Of a stretch of DNA of 64,000 bases, positions 44,360-53,351 are shown piece by piece. How positions within the stretch are numbered: the stretch's first letter is position 1; every line of letters begins with the position of its first letter. Both the position numbers and the translations under genes were made by a program. Source of the DNA: Kingdonia uniflora (taxonomy: Eukaryota; Streptophyta; Magnoliopsida; Ranunculales; Circaeasteraceae); contig JACGCM010000146.1 in NCBI GenBank assembly GCA_014058105.1, forward strand, positions 558,001-622,000, read 5' to 3'. The notes beneath the pieces are model-generated. The model searched no databases and had not been told where the DNA came from. It was given only the letters and a program-made list of their open reading frames with translations.

Positions 44360-44668
44360 ATGTCTTCTTCTTCATTACCAAACAACGGCAGTTCTTCTAC
44401 AAGAATACATGCAGACCGGATTGCGGCAAAGGCTATTCAGGTGTGGGAAAAGGTACAGGAACTCCGGTGGAGGTTTCTTATCCATCAGGACATTGACGCG
44501 GAGATGCCGGGACTGTCTGAAGTGGAACCCAGGGAACCCATTGCTGGAATGTCCTTTGCATATTGGTGGGGGATTCTTCAGAAGATGGGTCCATTTTCGG
44601 GCCATCGGTTGTCTTTGCTGGAGTCATTTGCAAAGGAGTTGGTGGAGCAGGAGGATTCTGCTGGCTAA
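44360..44668 (+). CDS. Small gene 2 of element C, intact 102-residue frame
   Basis: The start is MSSSSLPNNGSSSTR at 44360 after a CT-rich leader and TATA-like box; the stop is TAA at 44666. After a Ser/Asn-rich N-terminus comes a helix (AAKAIQVWEKVQELRWRFL), then DIDAEMPGL, EPIAGMSFAYWWGIL, and an acidic C-terminal helix (LLESFAKELVEQED). It is paralogous to small gene 1 and to the relic in element A, and it is the only one without a break. Function unknown: no catalytic motif, and the aromatic patch plus two helices could mediate protein contact (speculative). A 5' piece of this gene (leader plus first codons) is duplicated at 52150-52230. Confidence 0.6.
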   Translation: MSSSSLPNNGSSSTRIHADRIAAKAIQVWEKVQELRWRFLIHQDIDAEMPGLSEVEPREPIAGMSFAYWWGILQKMGPFSGHRLSLLESFAKELVEQEDSAG

Positions 44669-44879
44669 TGATAGGAACGAGGAGGAGCGTCCTGATGATA
44701 AATAGGGACCTCTTACTATTTTGTTGGGTAGTTTAGATGGGTATATGAGGGTTTTTGTAATTTTTGTTTGAATTGTACTCTGTTAATTTGTATGGAATGA
44801 AATTGGGGTTTGGTAATACGACTGTCGAATTATAATTCAGTACTGTATGTAAGTAGGACTGCGAATGCTCAAGGCAAAA

Positions 44880-45190
44880 TTTTGAATTGTCAAAGGGAGA
44901 TGTTTGAACTGTCGAAGTAATATTTTGATCTGTGTAGACGTAATTTTTTGAACTGTCAAAGTAAAAAAATTGTAATCTGTCGAAGTAGAAGATTGTAATC
45001 TGTCGAAGGAAAATTATGATTTATGTATAAGTGGAATTCTGAACTGTCGAAGGAAAAATAGTAATCTGCCGAAGTAAAAGGTTGATTTGTCGAAGTAATA
45101 TTCGGATATGTGTAGAACTGGGATTTTGAACTGTCGAAGTAAAAGATTGTAATCTATCAAAGTAGAAGTTTGATTTGTCGAAGGTGTCGT
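44880..45190. repeat. CTGTCGAAG short tandem array
   Basis: About twelve imperfect units of 15-25 bases with CTGTCGAAGTA or CTGTCGAAGGA (for example near 44912, 44977, 45000, 45046, 45130). The motif GTCGAAG is scattered throughout the antisense half of element C. Confidence 0.75.
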
Positions 45191-45590
45191 GGATCGAATG
45201 CTCGATATATGCTGTAGTCGATTACTCATGAACGAGACGTGGGTGTGTCGAAGGTTTTGTTGGATTTACTGGACAACTATCAGCTCAGACAGCTGGTCTG
45301 TCAGAACGGTAGGTGCTCTTAGGGCAGTGTGCCATGCAGGTAATCATGATTTTGCTCGTTTTACGGAAAACGTATGATTAGATGTTAGGATTTGACAGGG
45401 CGGCCTCGAGTAAGGGTTAAAAGTTCGAGAAGCTTTGAGTGTATAGCTGGTTAAGAGTGAGTATGCAGTTCGTATGTGAGGGAAATGAAGAGTAAATAAG
45501 TCAAAACACATTGCGGCCAAAAAATTGGGATAGTGGAGGAGTGGTAATGATAGTGGCTTAGAAATCAAGGCAGTTTTGGTATTCCAAGAA

Positions 45591-45598
45591 GGTATATA
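45591..45598 (+). promoter_or_regulatory. TATA box of the large antisense gene in element C
   Basis: TATATAAA within GGTATATAAATG, followed by a leader of about 540 bases up to 46136. In element A a TATAAATA stands about 560 bases before the homologous gene. Confidence 0.45.
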
Positions 45599-46135
45599 AA
45601 TGTAAAGTAAATAACCACTGTACTGTTCATAGAGAAGGAGCCGAGTGTGGGGGAATAAGAACATACACCGCTATTACGTGAATCTGCTGTTGATAGGGGT
45701 TGCTGAAGTTGTTGCTGAGTACAGACTGAATTGCTATTTTGGTTGTACTTCTGCTAACAGAGATATGTCAATTGAATTTTATCTCTCTTAATTGGGTTTT
45801 GCCTTCCATATCTGTTAATAGGATCTTCTGGGTTTGTAATTGGAAGGTTATATTCGAAGTCAGGGGGAACTCATGTGTCGGAGTTCTAACCCATTTTAGG
45901 ATTTTAAGGGTTTTAACAGAGGAATTGTGTTTGGGATCGAGCTTTCGATAGTGTTTGAATCTGTTGGAGGGGGTAAATGAGATATGGGTTATTGACACGT
46001 GATTACCGAATGTATCTATCTAATTGCATGCCTCTTCTTCTGTAGAATAAGATACATACCCGTTGAGCTTCGAGACAAAGGCTGGTAGATGATGAAATAT
46101 AAGAATACGAGGCTAGTATTTTTGGTCGTGCTCCA

Positions 46136-48225
46136 ATGGATGAGGGCAGCAACTTAGAAGTGCTATATGTTATAACCGATTCCCCTTTAGCCATAGTAGT
46201 GCTGGCAGGTGGGGTTTCGACTACTAAACATCGTAAGGTCGTAGTGACTGAGGATAGTAAAGAGGAGGAGATAGGAGGGGGAGAGAGAGGCAAGGGTAAT
46301 GCTGGGCCTTCTGGTGGTGAAAAGGGAGAAGGGGAGCAGAGTGATCAGAGTGATGATTCGACTGAGTCAAATAGGGTCGAGGGTTCTGTTTCGGCTAGAA
46401 ATTAAAAGAGATTGGATCGATTTGCTGCCAAGTTGGAGCTGTCGAAGGTGGGGGTAACATTACATGTAGAAGGAGCGGGGTGGACTTTGAAGTCGAACCC
46501 GAGAGATGGTATAATGGCATATAGAGGCCAGATTCGATTGGGAATGCAACTTCCTCTTCGAAGGCTGGTGAAGGAGGTGTTGAATTTTAGGGAGATTACC
46601 CCGGTTCAAATGAATGGAAATTTTTACAAAATGATGAGGGTAATAGAGGGCATGAATGTAAAATTGAGAAGTGAGAAGAGGGGTTTAATTGAGTGGTACG
46701 ACGTTGTATCATTTTATTCGAGGAAAGAAAATTAGAATGTAGGGACGTACCATATCCAGTGTCACCCAGAGATGCCCTGGTTGTTTGATCTGCGTTCGAC
46801 GGGTCGAGGCTGGAATAAGGATTTAGTTGTCGTACAGGGTAATTTTGAGAATGTTGAAGGGGAGGGCTCTTATAGGTTGCATCATAGAGTTTATAACCCG
46901 AGTAAGTTTTTTGTCGAAGGTTTTATTTTGATATGTTGCTCGAATAGGCTGTGATTATACTGCTATTTTTCTGTAGGTCCGGCTAACCGGCCTTGGGAGA
47001 ATCCAAGGGATTATATTGGCATTGTACTCAATTCGGACGAGGAGTGGGTTAATTATGTATTCACGAGTCTAGGTATCAAGAGGAAGAAAAAGAAGAAGAT
47101 AGATTCCCTGCTTCGAAATGTACCCGTTACGCCGAAGCCATCAAAGAAGAGGAGGGGCGAAAGTGGTTCGAAAGTATCCGAAGGAATGAGGGGCTATGAT
47201 TTGGCAAGGATAATTCAGTATGCTTTGAAGTCGAAAAGGGGCTCGAAGCAAGTAGCGTCAGTGCCCGAAGGGGCTAGTGATGTTTCGAGACTAAGGCCGA
47301 GGCAAGTACCAACACAGGCCGAGAAAGGGAAAGGCAGGGTTGTTCCTGAGGCTTTGAAGGTACCGTAGACGAAGGTTATTCAGCACAAATGGCATAGGAA
47401 ACTAGGGGAAGATGATACGGGGGATGAGGATGAAGCGATGACGGAGGCTGAGCGACAAGATCAAGTTCTAGCCAAGTTTGCTTCGATGGCCGAACTCTAC
47501 AACGCTGACCTGGATGAAGTTTCGAAGCAGATGAAAAAGGCTATGTTTCAGGTAACTGTTTATTATTGTTTGTGAGCTTCTGAAATTTTCTTAAGTGCTT
47601 CATGCTTCGAGAAATGTTAACGGCTCGAATACTCTAGCAGATGGATGCTTGGGTGCAGTCATTCACCAAGGCAGTAAAAGTAGGAAAAAGGAGGCTACGG
47701 GAGGCACTTGACAGTCAAAAGTTTGCTCGAGGGACTGAGGCCTCGTTATTGTCTGATAATAATAAGTTGAAGCTGGATCTGGAGGCTATCAATGATGCAG
47801 TCAAGAAGAGGATGGAGGGTCAATGTTTTAATCATGAGCAGGTGTTAAAGTCGACGATTTCTGCAAAGGATAAAGAAAAATCAGGCCATAAAGAACATTA
47901 TCAGGCGAAGTTTAATGGTGAATGTAGAGTGACTGTCAGGCTTATGGTGTTCATAAAGGATATGGGGCCTGACACTTTTGAATGGCTCTCTGTTACCGAA
48001 GATCCTATTGCTGAGGACTCCTTGCAGACGAATGAAGGAGAGGTGGAAGTTATTGGTGAAGGTGTTGGAAGGGGTATGGAAACTCTTGTGGTTCGAGGTA
48101 TTGCTGCTGGGGCTGCAACTAACATGATTGCAGATGATGCAGGGTCGAGGCCTTCGACTGTGAGTGCTGAAGGTGTTGATGTTGCAGGGCCTATTGGGGG
48201 AGAAGATCCAGCTATGCCGGTCTGA
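46136..48225 (+). pseudogene. Large spliced gene of element C: PF04195-like domain plus coiled coil
   Basis: Nearly intact: stops only at 46403, 46733 and 47366. The first exon has a Glu/Gly-rich segment, then the PF04195-like core QLPLRRLVKEVLNF..ITPVQMNGNFYKMM and WLFDLRSTGRGWNKDLVVVQG. Intron 1 is 46902-46976 (CCG-A/GTAAGT to CTGTAG), in the same phase and position as in A and B. The middle exon is basic (KKKKKK, KKRRGESGSK, a possible nuclear signal) and ends in an acidic helix. Intron 2 is 47552-47640. The last exon (194 codons) starts MDAWVQSFTKAVK, has a moderate coiled coil and an acidic Gly/Ala tail, and stops at 48223. The protein is unknown, possibly nuclear; the domain name reflects association with transposons, not a proven activity. 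Confidence 0.75.
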
Positions 48226-48649
48226 GGTATTGTTACTGGAGTGCCATGCCTGTTATTTTTTATTTGCTGCTGAGTTGTAATATTTGAACCAACTTTTATT
48301 TTTCTGTGGGATTGATCTTGGAACATTTTTTGTGTAAACTGATTTGAACTGCTGTGTCGAAACCGATTTGTGTGAACTTTGATTTGATTGACTTGTTTGT
48401 GCTTCATAGTTGATGTATATTCTGAACTGAATTTTATGTATTGTTTTGAAGTAATTTGGATTAAGTTATGTTGAAACTGCTCTTTGACAAATGATGTTCT
48501 GAAACTTTTTGCATGTGGTAGAGTTGTAGATATTCCTGTATAATAGTGTTTGCATGTGCTGAATCTGTATAATGATTTTAGAGTGGTCGAACCTGTGAGA
48601 GCTTCGAAATGGTTGTGATACCTCTTTTAAAATCAAGGGATCTGTCGGA

Positions 48650-49425
48650 CATCGAAGGCCTAAGTCACAGCGATGTAAGACATGGTCACCCCCAACACAT
48701 TACCTAGGGTCTGCTCGGTCGACCATTCGTGCCCCTCAAATTTGCTCGAATGTTGGAAGTTTAAAAATTTTTAGGGTCGCCCCCGAGTATCAGTCGGGCC
48801 GAGATTGACATGACACTTAGGAGAAACCCGGAAATTCAGTAGACTTCAAAGGCCTAAGCCACAGCGAAGCAAGATGTGTTCACCACCAACGCAATCTCGA
48901 GGGTCCAGTCTTTTGACCATCTGTGCCCCTCGAGTTTGCTCAAAAGTTGGAAGCTTGAAAATTTCAAGGTTGCCCCCAAGTATCAGTCGGGTCGAGGGTT
49001 GACATGATACTTAGAGGGAACCAAGAGATTGGCTGGACTTCGAAGGCTAAAGCCACAATGAAGCATAACTGTTAGCCCCCAATGCATTCCTGAGGGTCCG
49101 GTCTTTCGACCATCCTTGCCCCTCTAGTTTGCTCGAAATTGGAGGTTTGAAAAATTCCAAGGTCTCCCCCAAGTATTAGTCGGGTCGAGGGGCTGACATG
49201 ATACTTAGAGGGAACCAAGAAATCGACTGGACTTCGAAGGCCTAAGCCATAGCGAACCATAACTGTTCGCCTTCAATGCATTCCCGAGGGTCCGGTCTTT
49301 CGACCATCCTTGCCCCTCGAGTTTGTTCAAAATTGGAGATTTGAAAAATCTCAAGGTCGCCCCCAAGTATTAGTCGGGTCGAAGGGTTGACATGATAGTT
49401 AGAGGAAACTGGGAAATTTACTGGA
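48650..49425. repeat. 194-bp tandem repeat, four copies
   Basis: GGCCTAAGCC recurs at 48657, 48851, 49045 and 49239, exactly 194 bases apart each time. Units include TCTTTCGACCATC.TTGCCCCTCGAGTTTG and GCCCCCAAGTAT.AGTCGGGTCGA. It sits between the large gene and the gag-pol part, the same place as the arrays in A, B and D. Confidence 0.95.
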
Positions 49426-49589
49426 AAATGGGAAATGAAGCTTGGGAGGAAAAGATGTTTATTGATTATTCTGTGTTTATATCTAGTGTACAAGATAGAG
49501 GCCGTGGCCTATTGTATGAAACCAACTGTATTGTGTTCTACGGATTTGGTAAAGGCTCTTCGTCTTCTGACATTAAGCAGTATTTCTGT

Positions 49590-50147
49590 CGGCTTCTGTC
49601 ATTAAGGCTCTACCAGATCACAGCCGTGTGGAAGAGTACCTGGTCCTCCTCAAACCTCGAACCCTCGGGGAGATGCTCTCGAAAGTCAATGGCTATATCG
49701 ACCTTAAGCACCTCCATGAATCACGTAAATAAGGGTAACCTTCAACCACCAACTTCAATAAACCTCGATAAGGACCACCTGCTACACCTACACCCCTGAT
49801 CGTTCCTGTCTCACAGGAGACTGAGAGCCGCAGACACCCTCACGACGACAAACCAGGCGAAGCTGGTCCTACCCACGCTTATTGCCTCTCTCAACACCCT
49901 TCTACCGCATATACAGGCAGACCCCATCTGGCGTATCCCTATCCCTATCGAAGTCAAACCAGGCAAGCCCTACTACGCTAATCACAAGGGTACCAGTCAC
50001 CGTACCAACAAATGCTTCACCTTACAGTGCTCCCTCGAGATCATCCACAAAGCAAGCCATCTACATCAGTATGTTACCGACCTCCCCAGCTACCTTAATG
50101 GGTCATACCTCAAATCTCAACCTGCCCCTGCTGCCGACCCGGCCGAG
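49590..50147 (+). pseudogene. gag remnant in element C
   Basis: The plus frame EEYLVLLKPRTLGEMLSKVNGYIDLKHLHES (in pieces, 49630-49725) is the end of the gag domain, as LNKPTTLEDLIKKVNGYINLE in B. It is followed by a His/Pro-rich tail in several frames. The N-terminal gag and the primer-binding site are missing: the 194-bp array ends at about 49425 and gag similarity starts abruptly. Strand is opposite to that expected from the left LTR. Confidence 0.7.
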
Positions 50148-50783
50148 GTGCACATCTACCGAATACACTTTATCGAAGTCAACAACATAGACAGTGGTTG
50201 TTCCAAGAACAAACGTAAGCGTGTCATAGAATGCTCCAAACTCACCTACCAGGAGAAGCTAAACGCTCTAATGCCAGGATCAAGCATCTCCCCTCAACTC
50301 AAAGGCATCTCTTTCATCGACTGTGACACATCCCATGACCGCTTCCCCCATTCTGATCCATTAGTCATCATAATTATGATCGAAAGCCTCATTCTCTACA
50401 TAATGCTGATAGACACAGGAAGTGCAGCTGATGTCCTTTTCATCCAAACTGTCCAAACCATGAAGAAAAATGACCTCATAACCGCTGCCAATGTCGAATT
50501 AAAAGGATTTAATGGGGTCACAAAAGTTACTATTGGTCGAATTAGCCCCCCAGTTACTAGCGGCCCAGTCACAGATCAAACCAGTTTTCTTGTCATCGAC
50601 AAGAAGTCAGAATACCTCGGTATCCTCGGACGCGACTGGCTCCATGTCATGCGTGCCATACATCAAACCCTTCATTTTACCACCCCCGTGGGTACTTGGA
50701 ATTTAAAAGGCTCTCAACTCCTCGCCCGTTCATGCGAGCACCCAAAGATCGATCAGACCCGGAGGCTCATCAGCCGCCCATAG
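50148..50783 (+). pseudogene. Aspartic protease of element C
   Basis: A 211-residue open frame: LTYQEKLNALMPGSSIS, ISFIDCDTSHDRFPHSDPLV, then MLIDTGSAADVLFIQTV with an intact DTG active site, VELKGFNGVTKVTIGRI and LGILGRDWLHVM. Codons are little damaged. It is more distant from the A/B/D proteases than those are from each other (AADVLF and GRDWLH instead of SIKI/TIKL and GxCWIHN). The C pol therefore belongs to a separate Tat subgroup. Confidence 0.85.
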
Positions 50784-50799
50784 CAATCACTGTCTCTCT

Positions 50800-51700
50800 C
50801 TATCTCCTCACCTTTGATAGATATCACCTCACCCATCGAACCCACTGTTCATCTCGAACTCGAGAGTCCTGGTCGAGGTACATTCATTGGAACTTTTATA
50901 GATGAGGCAGAATGCCTCGAGCTCTTAGACTTCCTTCGAGCAAATAAGGGAATTTTAGCATGGACATTCCTGGAGACGTCGGGTGTCGACCCTAGTTTGG
51001 CATTCCACCGCCTCGATCTCATTCCCCATTCTATAGTAGCTAAATAGAAAAAGCATACCTTGGCACCACGCCTTCGAGAAGCAGTAAACCTTGAAGTAGA
51101 CAAGCTTATAGCCGCGGGTTTCATAAGAGAAGTGAAGTATGTTTATTGGATATCAAACATTGTTGGAGTTCCCAATAATAATGGTAAGATCAGGATTTGT
51201 GTTGACTTCACAGACCTCAACAAGCACACACCGAAGGACAGCTTCCCCCTCTCAATCATCTCTGTACTCCTTGATGCTACTGCTGGACATGAGCGTCTGT
51301 CTATGATGGACGTAGCTTCAGGTTACAATCAGGTACCTCTCCTCCCCGAAGATCAACATAAAACTTCTTTCATTACTGAACAAGGCCTTTACTGTTTTAA
51401 CGTCATGCCTTACGGCCTTAAAAATGCGGGTGCCACCTATCAATGCCTTATCACCACCATGTTCAAGCCCTTGCTTGGCAAGTCGATCAAGGTTTACATC
51501 GACGACATGTTATGCAAGAGCCATCAAAAATAGACACACAACCAGGACCTCACCAAAGTCTTTTCAATACATCGAGCATACAACCAGGACCTCACCCTCG
51601 TCAACTCAGCCCGCAAACTCAAACCATATTTTCATGCTCACCCCATCCGTGTTATAACAAGCTACCCCCTTCGAGAAGTACTCAGCAAAAAAGATAAATC
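50800..51700 (+). pseudogene. Reverse transcriptase of element C
   Basis: Well preserved: APRLREAVNLEVDKLIAAGF, YWISNIVGVPNNNGKIRICV, DFTDLNKHTPKDSFPL, MMDVASGYNQV, YGLKNAGATYQCLI and KVYIDDMLCKS with the YIDD box intact. Stops occur only at 51045 and 51531. After the palm, at about 51590, the thumb and most of the first RNase H are missing: the sequence jumps to HPIRVITSYPLREVLSKKD, the end of the first RNase H. An otherwise intact polymerase core next to an internal deletion suggests fairly recent activity of the source element. Confidence 0.85.
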
Positions 51701-52135
51701 CATACAAGTATAACAGTGATCTGTGTATCTTGGTGAACATGACATTACATTCGAGAAGCAGATTTCCCAGAAAGGCCAAGCAGTAGAAGATTTCCTTGTT
51801 AACTTCCCGGTCGAAGATGTCGATTGGGAGGAACATGAAGATGACGTAATAGACGACCAACCAGAAGCAACAGATCCATGGAACCCCAATACTAGATGGT
51901 GACTATTCACGGATGGATCCACTGGGACTAATGGTTCAGGGATCAGTATAGTCCTGGTCACACCTACCAATGATCGCATAGAAAAAGCAGTCAAGCTCAA
52001 CTTTGAATGCTCCAACAATTAAGCCAAGTATGATGGGTTGATCCATGGCCTCGACCATGCCCTCAAACTTGGCGTTCCTAAACTCGCAGCTTTCACAGAT
52101 TCCCAACATGTTCAGAGACTATTTTCTCAAAAAAT
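51701..52135 (+). pseudogene. Second (Tat-type) RNase H of element C, truncated
   Basis: AVEDFLVNFPVEDVDWEE leads into LFTDGSTGTNGSGISIVLV, VKLNFECSNN.AKYDGLIHG and KLAAFTDSQHV. The DGS, AKY/EY-L and TDSQ elements are those of the additional RNase H that defines the Tat lineage. Only two stops. It ends abruptly at about 52135, and integrase is absent from element C. Confidence 0.8.
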
Positions 52136-52137
52136 CT

Positions 52138-52345
52138 TCCATCACTCATTACCCTCGAGGAGAATTCTTCATTTTTCTTCATTCTTCTTCTGATCATAAT
52201 GTCTTCTTCTTCATCACCAACATCAAAAATACTTTGACCATATCCATACATGGTCGAAGTGTGACAAGACAGACAGCCAGCTCAATAGACAGGGCGCCGG
52301 AGTTGTTTGTCCTTACGACTACAGTGACATAACATAATGACAGAC
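52138..52345. repeat. Scrambled junction: small-gene leader plus inverted LTR piece
   Basis: 52150-52228 repeats the leader and start of small gene 2 (44318-44385) in direct orientation. 52233-52345 is the reverse complement of LTR bases of about 42885-43005 (TGACCATATCCATACATGG, then GTCGAAGTGTGACAAGACAG). The two unrelated pieces sit side by side, evidence of template switching or rearrangement. Confidence 0.8.
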
Positions 52346-52740
52346 CCTGGGATGAGGTGAGTCACCAAGGTTAGGTTAGATTACAAGTGTACAATCCGGG
52401 TATCCTCCAAATATCGAGCGGATATCCTGAAGTTGGTGTTAAACCTAGAAATGCAGGGTCTGCCATCATGCTCTGTCACTGTAGCTGCAAGGACCAATAA
52501 CTCCGGTGCCCTGTCTGGTGAGTTAGTTGTCTGCCTTGTCACACTTCGACCATGTACGGATATGGTCGAAGTGTTTTTAATGTTGAAGTGGAATTCTTCT
52601 TTGAGGCTTATTCAGAGTCGAGGCTTCATCTTTGGGTGATCTTTGGGAGACTTGTTTAATAATTGGATGGGCTTCGGGTAGGCTTCGAAGTAGCCTTCGA
52701 GTGTTTGACTGGGGCAGAAGGCTGCGAGTAGGCTACTACT
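52346..52740 (-). repeat. Second, partial LTR of element C (direct orientation)
   Basis: Matches 42770-43165 through GGCTACTACT and is followed by a polypurine tract (TTCGCTCCCTCTCAG, plus reading). The first 300 bases of the LTR are missing. Confidence 0.85.
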
Positions 52741-52995
52741 TTCGCTCCCTCTCAGTAAAGGGCTCCAAAATAGGTGTAGAGACTTTTGCTGAGAAAACTG
52801 TTTGTAGTCAGAAGTGAAATAGTTGACTATTAGTTTTTTGAGGGAGGTAATAAAAGAGCATAATAAAGAAATGTTGGTGGTTAGGGAGTAATAAATAAGA
52901 TGAGGCTATAAGTATGGGTTATGGGGGAAGGGATACTGTGTTTTCTTCTTCTATTTCATTCTATTCTCTTTCTTCTACAAATTTTCAAAAACTTT

Positions 52996-53294
52996 ATGGA
53001 TACCACGCCCAATACGCGCTATCAAAAAAGGATGGGATTCGCCGGAGATCGTCCCATAGGGCGGAAGACTGCTGAGTTGCACTTGAAGTTCTTTAGTCAG
53101 CATGATCTGGACTGGGACATACCCGACCTGGTAGAGGTATGAGCTGGGGAGCTCAACAACGGTGAGTCTTATGCTTACCTTTGGGGGTAGCTGAAGTACA
53201 ACTTTACAACTGCGGAGAAATACTACCACTTTCTGTCGACTTTGGCCAAGTGCCTCATTTGTGCAGAAAAGGAGATGGAGGAACTTCATTAGGG
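52996..53294 (+). pseudogene. Second copy of small gene 1 in element C
   Basis: MDTTPNTRYQKRMGF again at 52996, very similar to 43421 at DNA level, but with stops at 53140 and in YLWG*LKY. It is cut at about 53291 where the inverted LTR end begins. Leader and TATA-like sequence are conserved upstream. Confidence 0.75.
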
Positions 53295-53346
53295 CCCCCG
53301 TGGTGTAAGAGCCGACATACCTTCCGAATGGCGTTAGGCCCCTGCA
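53291..53346 (+). repeat. Inverted LTR end at the right border of element C
   Basis: GGGCCCCCGTGGTGTAAGAG through GGCGTTAGGCCCCTGCA is the reverse complement of the start of the left LTR (42464-42520) with a few differences, directly followed by the ACTTC duplication. Confidence 0.85.
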
Positions 53347-53351
53347 ACTTC
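53347..53351. repeat. Right target duplication of element C (ACTTC)
   Basis: ACTTC, the partner of 42459-42463. Confidence 0.75.

Larger units (their letters stand above)
42464..53346. mobile_element. Composite Tat-related element C with inverted LTR ends
   Basis: The left end begins TGAAGGGGCCTAAC and the right end is GTTAGGCCCCTGCA, its inverse; both lie against ACTTC duplications. Left part: LTR, polypurine tract, two small genes, a large spliced gene and a 194-bp array, arranged as in the 3' part of a minus-strand element. Right part: gag-protease-RT-second RNase H on the plus strand, opposite to what the left part predicts. Then come an inverted LTR piece, a second direct copy of the LTR end plus polypurine tract plus small gene, and an inverted LTR end of about 55 bases. 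It is therefore a rearranged composite. An assembly error is possible but would not explain the matching duplications. Confidence 0.75.

Noticed and set aside
47901..48407. 168-codon minus-strand frame under the last exon of the large gene in C
   Set aside because: Ser/Thr/Pro-rich shadow of an acidic Gly/Ala-rich exon. The plus frame is supported by splice sites and homologous gene order.
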